From: Ruminococcaceae bacterium UBA2656
Lineage (GTDB): Bacteria; Bacillota; Clostridia; Oscillospirales; Acutalibacteraceae
NCBI GenBank assembly: GCA_002359465.1
Contig: DENA01000029.1
Span: 23,944 to 32,189 of the forward strand
Direction of reading: 5' to 3'
DNA length: 8,246 nucleotides
Part shown: piece by piece, positions 5,533 through 8,246 of the stretch
How positions within the stretch are numbered: the stretch's first letter is position 1
How the letters are laid out: each line of letters begins with the position of its first letter
Notes under the pieces: generated by a model
Databases searched by the model: none
What the model was told of the DNA's origin: nothing
What the model saw: only the letters and a program-made list of their open reading frames with translations
Made by a program: the position numbers and the translations under genes

Positions 5533-6297
5533 TTATGCTTCCTCCTTTTCCAGCAGCTCATCCGTAAATTTCAGGTAATCTTTTGCAATATTGTTTTTTG
5601 GAGAGTAATCAAGAATATTCTGCTGGATGGACTGGGCCTCGCTTACCACAATACTGCTGCGTATGTAGGAATTGAAAAGAGGAATATTCAGATCCTGCGC
5701 AATCAGTTCGGCGGTGCCGCGTATTTCCCTGCTCAGAAGCGTGCGGGGATTGAATTTAGTCAGAAGGATTCCTGAGATGGTCAAAGACGGATTACAGTAC
5801 TTTTTGACGCGCTCCACGGTCTCGTACAGCTTGGCAATGCCCTGCAGGCTGAAAATATCCGAAAGCATCGGAACAACAATGGTGTCCGACGCGGTAAACG
5901 CGTTGATGGTAATAATACCGAGCGCAGGCGGCGTATCGAGAATAATATAGTCATAAAGGCCTAAAATCGGTTTCAGCGCCTCTTTAAGCAAATATTCTCT
6001 TCCTGTATTCGTAAATTCAAGCTCAATGCCGCTAAGCAGAATACTGGAGATGATAATGTCGGCCGTGTCTGATTTTTGAATGGCAAACTGTGTTTTCACA
6101 TCGCCCTTCAGAACGTCATAAATGGTGGCACAGGTTTCGGTCTCGGCACCGACGCTGAATCCCAGGTTCCCCTGGGGATCTAAATCAATCATCAGAACAC
6201 GAAAACCTTTTTTCTTTAATCCCGCCGCCAGACTGCACACGGTGGTCGTTTTTCCAACGCCGCCCTTCTGATTGGAAATTGAAATAACCCTGCTCAT
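5533..6297 (-). CDS. ParA/Soj-like P-loop ATPase
   Basis: A 254-residue ParA-family ATPase. It has the deviant Walker A motif KGGVGKTT (11-18) with signature Lys11 and Lys16, the A' motif MIDLDPQGN (36-44) and the Walker B motif IILDTPPALG (118-127). Such ATPases dimerise on ATP, bind nucleoid DNA or membrane, and move cargo by gradients set up through a partner that stimulates hydrolysis. No C-terminal amphipathic membrane helix of MinD type is obvious, and the end is acidic (LLEKEEA). The reading frame opens 39 bases earlier, but the ATG at 6297 has AAGGGGA at 6305-6311, seven bases upstream, and gives the canonical MSRVISISNQKGG start. A parB gene does not follow; a ComFB-domain gene does, three bases downstream. 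This may be an orphan chromosomal ParA with a non-segregation cargo or a remnant of a plasmid-type system. The family is certain, the role is not. Confidence 0.93.
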   Translation of the reverse strand: MSRVISISNQKGGVGKTTTVCSLAAGLKKKGFRVLMIDLDPQGNLGFSVGAETETCATIYDVLKGDVKTQFAIQKSDTADIIISSILLSGIELEFTNTGREYLLKEALKPILGLYDYIILDTPPALGIITINAFTASDTIVVPMLSDIFSLQGIAKLYETVERVKKYCNPSLTISGILLTKFNPRTLLSREIRGTAELIAQDLNIPLFNSYIRSSIVVSEAQSIQQNILDYSPKNNIAKDYLKFTDELLEKEEA

Positions 6298-6335
6298 TTT
6301 TATGTCCCCTTCATATGAATGTCTGCAATGAAACA

Positions 6336-6373
6336 ATTATACATATCATAATATAAATTTACAATATTATCAA
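6336..6373 (-). promoter_or_regulatory. Overlapping promoters of the ParA-ComFB operon
   Basis: Two sigma-A-type promoters overlap on the minus strand, offset by nine bases at both elements (or four at the -10). One is TTGTAA (6359-6364), a 17-base spacer and a perfect TATAAT (6336-6341). The other is TTGATA (6368-6373), a 17-base spacer and TATGAT (6345-6350). Start sites would be near 6330 and 6338, leaving a leader of about 30-40 bases before the ATG at 6297. Both have ideal spacing, so which is used cannot be told by eye. This supports the operon being transcribed separately from the DUF6320-like gene. Confidence 0.7.
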
Positions 6374-6436
6374 TTTGCCGGCAGCATTATGTGAAAGTAA
6401 AATGATTCAATCTTACAGAAATCGGTCGAACGCCGT

Positions 6437-7102
6437 CTACATATGCAGCCGGCGCCTCAGCTCCCCGCGCATGTTTTCCCCTTCAAAAAGCAGGAGTGCC
6501 GTCAGAGAAAGGACGCTTGTGCCGGTACAGATTAAGGACGGAAGCTGCGTATGCACTACGCCGGTAATCACCAGAACAGCAGGTACAATACCGAACAGAC
6601 CGTCTACGACAAGATAGATCATATAATCCCGGACGTGAAGATTCGCGATTTTAGCGGCAATCGCCAGGGAAAACATGGCAAAAGTACAGGTGACGGGAAT
6701 TACATAATCGACCGACCAGCCCCTCCACCCCGTACAAAGATCCCACACAACCGCCAGAGCGGAGATGACAACCACCTGATATAAGATGTTTTTGGGGATA
6801 TTCCTTCGTTTGGAAACCGCAATCGCCGTGCTGACCCAAAAACAGCCAATCCCGGCAATCACAAAAAACGACCACCAGATTCTTGCAGGGAACGCGGCAT
6901 TGACCACCGCGCTGGCCACCCCCACGGCAACAGACACCAGAATCAGAATACGGAAGAACAAACTGTACTCGCGAAACACAGTGGGTATTTCCGGAAACAC
7001 CCCGTCCTCCGCGTCGTTGGAATGCTCCAGTTCGTTTTGGCACAGGGGGCAGTATTTTCTCTGCCCCTTCACCGATAATTTACATTTACTGCAATATTTC
7101 AT
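6437..7102 (-). CDS. Zinc-ribbon six-helix membrane protein, DUF6320-like
   Basis: A 221-residue protein of unknown function. The N-terminus is a zinc ribbon, CSKC (Cys4, Cys7) and CPLC (Cys18, Cys21), followed by an acidic linker and about six membrane segments (near 47-68, 74-96, 106-121, 131-152, 159-182, 187-206), ending in a basic tail GELRRRLHM. I recognise the layout as that of clostridial DUF6320 proteins, which occur beside acyltransferases of the condensation/alcohol-acetyltransferase type, as here. An ATG at 7108 is also in frame, but AAGGA (7109-7113) touches it directly and sits six bases before the ATG at 7102, so 7102 is the better start. It begins nine bases after the upstream stop codon, so the two genes form an operon. 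It may hold the acyltransferase at the membrane or sense something, but this is inference. Confidence 0.75.
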   Translation of the reverse strand: MKYCSKCKLSVKGQRKYCPLCQNELEHSNDAEDGVFPEIPTVFREYSLFFRILILVSVAVGVASAVVNAAFPARIWWSFFVIAGIGCFWVSTAIAVSKRRNIPKNILYQVVVISALAVVWDLCTGWRGWSVDYVIPVTCTFAMFSLAIAAKIANLHVRDYMIYLVVDGLFGIVPAVLVITGVVHTQLPSLICTGTSVLSLTALLLFEGENMRGELRRRLHM

Positions 7103-7111
7103 GATCATTCC

Positions 7112-8246
7112 TTATTCATCATCAATCTGATTAGCCGCAAGTTCTACCGCAATTCCCATTTCCGTCAGTATTCTGAAAAAGTTCTTCTGGATTTCCGTGC
7201 TGACAAAAGGAGAGGTAAAGCTGATTGTCAGATGATCGTCAAAAGAGCACATACAGATCTGGGTCTTCTTTGTACTGACAAAGACATCAAACAGGCGAAT
7301 ATACGGGGCGACCTGCTCCGGCATGTCAACCCTGCCGACATTGGACAGTGTGGCGGTGCTTTCCTGCGCGGAAAGGTCATACGCTATTTTTAAAATGATA
7401 TCCTTTACAACCAGGGGTGTGGCCCTGGCAAAAATATTATGTTCCAGCGACGCAAACGTGTTCAGCCTTGCTTCCAGGCGCTCCGCCGTCAGCTCACGGG
7501 AGAAGAAATCGCTTAAATAAGCAATTACATCCGGCAAAGCCCCGCTGTTCTGCTGGAAATTATAATCCACATCCACGATGCTGAAAAAATTCCGGGTTGT
7601 TTCGGAAGGGAAATATTTGCGCAGATTGACGGGAACAGACAGGACAACCGGCCTTTTTTTCTCCCGCTGCGCCATTTCCCGGCTGATGGAACACAAAAGG
7701 ACAGCCGATAAAAACACAGTGAGCGTCGTATGGTATTTGTGCGCTTCATTCAGCGTATTTTTGACGGATACCACACCCTCAATCACCCGGATTCGGTTTT
7801 CGGAAATTTTATAACCCCTGAGTTTATAGGCAATCCGCCTCTTTTTGTTGTGCCTTTTGACCGCCGAGTAATATTTCTGAAAGCTGTCATCGGATTTTTG
7901 CATCATAGACGCATCATAGTCAAAAACCGGCCGGTTTTTAAAATCGGCTGCGTGCACGTCCGCCAGATAATAAAAGACCAGAAAACGCAGGAATTGCAGC
8001 GCACCCGTGCCATCCGTCAAAGCATGGTAGACCTCGAAATTAATCCTGTTCCGGTAATAGCTGACTTCAAAAAGCAGCCCGCGCTGATTGGGATCGTAAA
8101 TCGCACTGCAGGGCGGGCTGTTCTCCGGCTTTACAAGGGGCCGGATATCGCTGCGTTCAAGGTAATACCAGAAGAGTCCGCCTTTCAGAACGGAACGGAA
8201 AAACGGGAACACCTCAATGGTCCGGTCGAGCGCTGCCTGCAAGGCA
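7112..8246 (-). CDS. Acyltransferase of the condensation/alcohol-acetyltransferase type, N-terminus beyond window
   Basis: The window holds 378 codons including the final ones; the true start lies outside. The apparent first Met near 8242 is a TTG inside the open frame and is not a convincing start. Near the left edge of the fold it has RTIEVFPFFRSVLKGGLFWY, then the active-site loop FEVYHALTDGTGALQF, which is the HHxxxDG motif with Tyr in place of the first His and the catalytic His and Asp-Gly kept. Further motifs are LSVPVNLRKYFPSETTRNFF and a STATLSNVG segment near the C-terminus, both typical of two-lobed CoA-dependent acyltransferases (PapA5, alcohol acetyltransferase, condensation superfamily). 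There is no carrier domain, so it is a stand-alone transferase of an acyl group to an alcohol or amine. The substrate is unknown. The immediately following DUF6320-like membrane protein suggests action at the membrane. Confidence 0.82.
   Translation of the reverse strand, partial: ALQAALDRTIEVFPFFRSVLKGGLFWYYLERSDIRPLVKPENSPPCSAIYDPNQRGLLFEVSYYRNRINFEVYHALTDGTGALQFLRFLVFYYLADVHAADFKNRPVFDYDASMMQKSDDSFQKYYSAVKRHNKKRRIAYKLRGYKISENRIRVIEGVVSVKNTLNEAHKYHTTLTVFLSAVLLCSISREMAQREKKRPVVLSVPVNLRKYFPSETTRNFFSIVDVDYNFQQNSGALPDVIAYLSDFFSRELTAERLEARLNTFASLEHNIFARATPLVVKDIILKIAYDLSAQESTATLSNVGRVDMPEQVAPYIRLFDVFVSTKKTQICMCSFDDHLTISFTSPFVSTEIQKNFFRILTEMGIAVELAANQIDDE

Noticed and set aside
5533..6297. Interpreting the ParA gene as evidence for a plasmid or chromosome origin region
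   Set aside because: There is no parB, no parS-like 16-bp palindrome that I could see, no replication initiator gene and no DnaA-box cluster in the window.
7112..8242. Treating the acyltransferase as complete with a start at 8242
   Set aside because: The codon there is TTG within a frame that stays open to the window edge, and the family normally has further N-terminal residues before this segment.

Overview
The window reads as chromosomal DNA of a low-to-mid G+C Gram-positive anaerobe, most likely a member of class Clostridia (Bacillota) and possibly of the Oscillospiraceae. This is inferred from the strong AGGAGG-type ribosome binding sites, sigma-A-like promoters, a lipobox-bearing substrate-binding protein, a YesN-like AraC regulator, and a zinc-ribbon membrane protein paired with an acyltransferase of a kind I associate with clostridia. 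No rRNA, tRNA, CRISPR array or insertion sequence was recognised.

Layout from left to right. (1) At 1-181, on the minus strand, lies the beginning of a secreted lipoprotein, probably a transporter substrate-binding protein. It is divergent from an AraC-family regulator on the plus strand (336-1538), the only plus-strand gene I support. (2) A bidirectional hairpin terminator at 1540-1575 separates that regulator from a convergent gene (1579-2841) for a secreted zinc-containing lipase of the Geobacillus family I.5 type. The lipase promoter carries an 11-bp-arm palindrome directly over its -10 element. (3) After a 363-base intergenic region comes a translationally coupled pair on the minus strand: a YegS/DagK-type lipid kinase (3978-4937), whose stop overlaps the GTG start of a PAP2-type phosphatase (3205-3981). 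(4) At 5062-6297 a ParA/Soj-like ATPase is followed after three bases by a ComFB-domain protein, with no ParB visible. (5) At 6437-8246 an acyltransferase of the condensation/alcohol-acetyltransferase type (start beyond the window) is followed by a DUF6320-like zinc-ribbon membrane protein.

Much of the window concerns lipids or acyl groups: an exported lipase, a lipid kinase, a lipid-phosphate phosphatase and an acyltransferase. Kinase and phosphatase probably act in opposite directions on the same or related membrane lipids. That these separate transcription units form one pathway is only inference.

The most interesting unit is the ParA-ComFB operon. ComFB-domain proteins have been reported to bind cyclic dinucleotides, and ParA-type ATPases need a partner that links them to a cargo. 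The ComFB protein here has an approximately 70-residue N-terminal extension, and its first 20 residues resemble the ParA-activating tail of ParB/Spo0J. This suggests a ParB-less positioning or signalling module in which ComFB is the adaptor. That is a hypothesis, not an established function.
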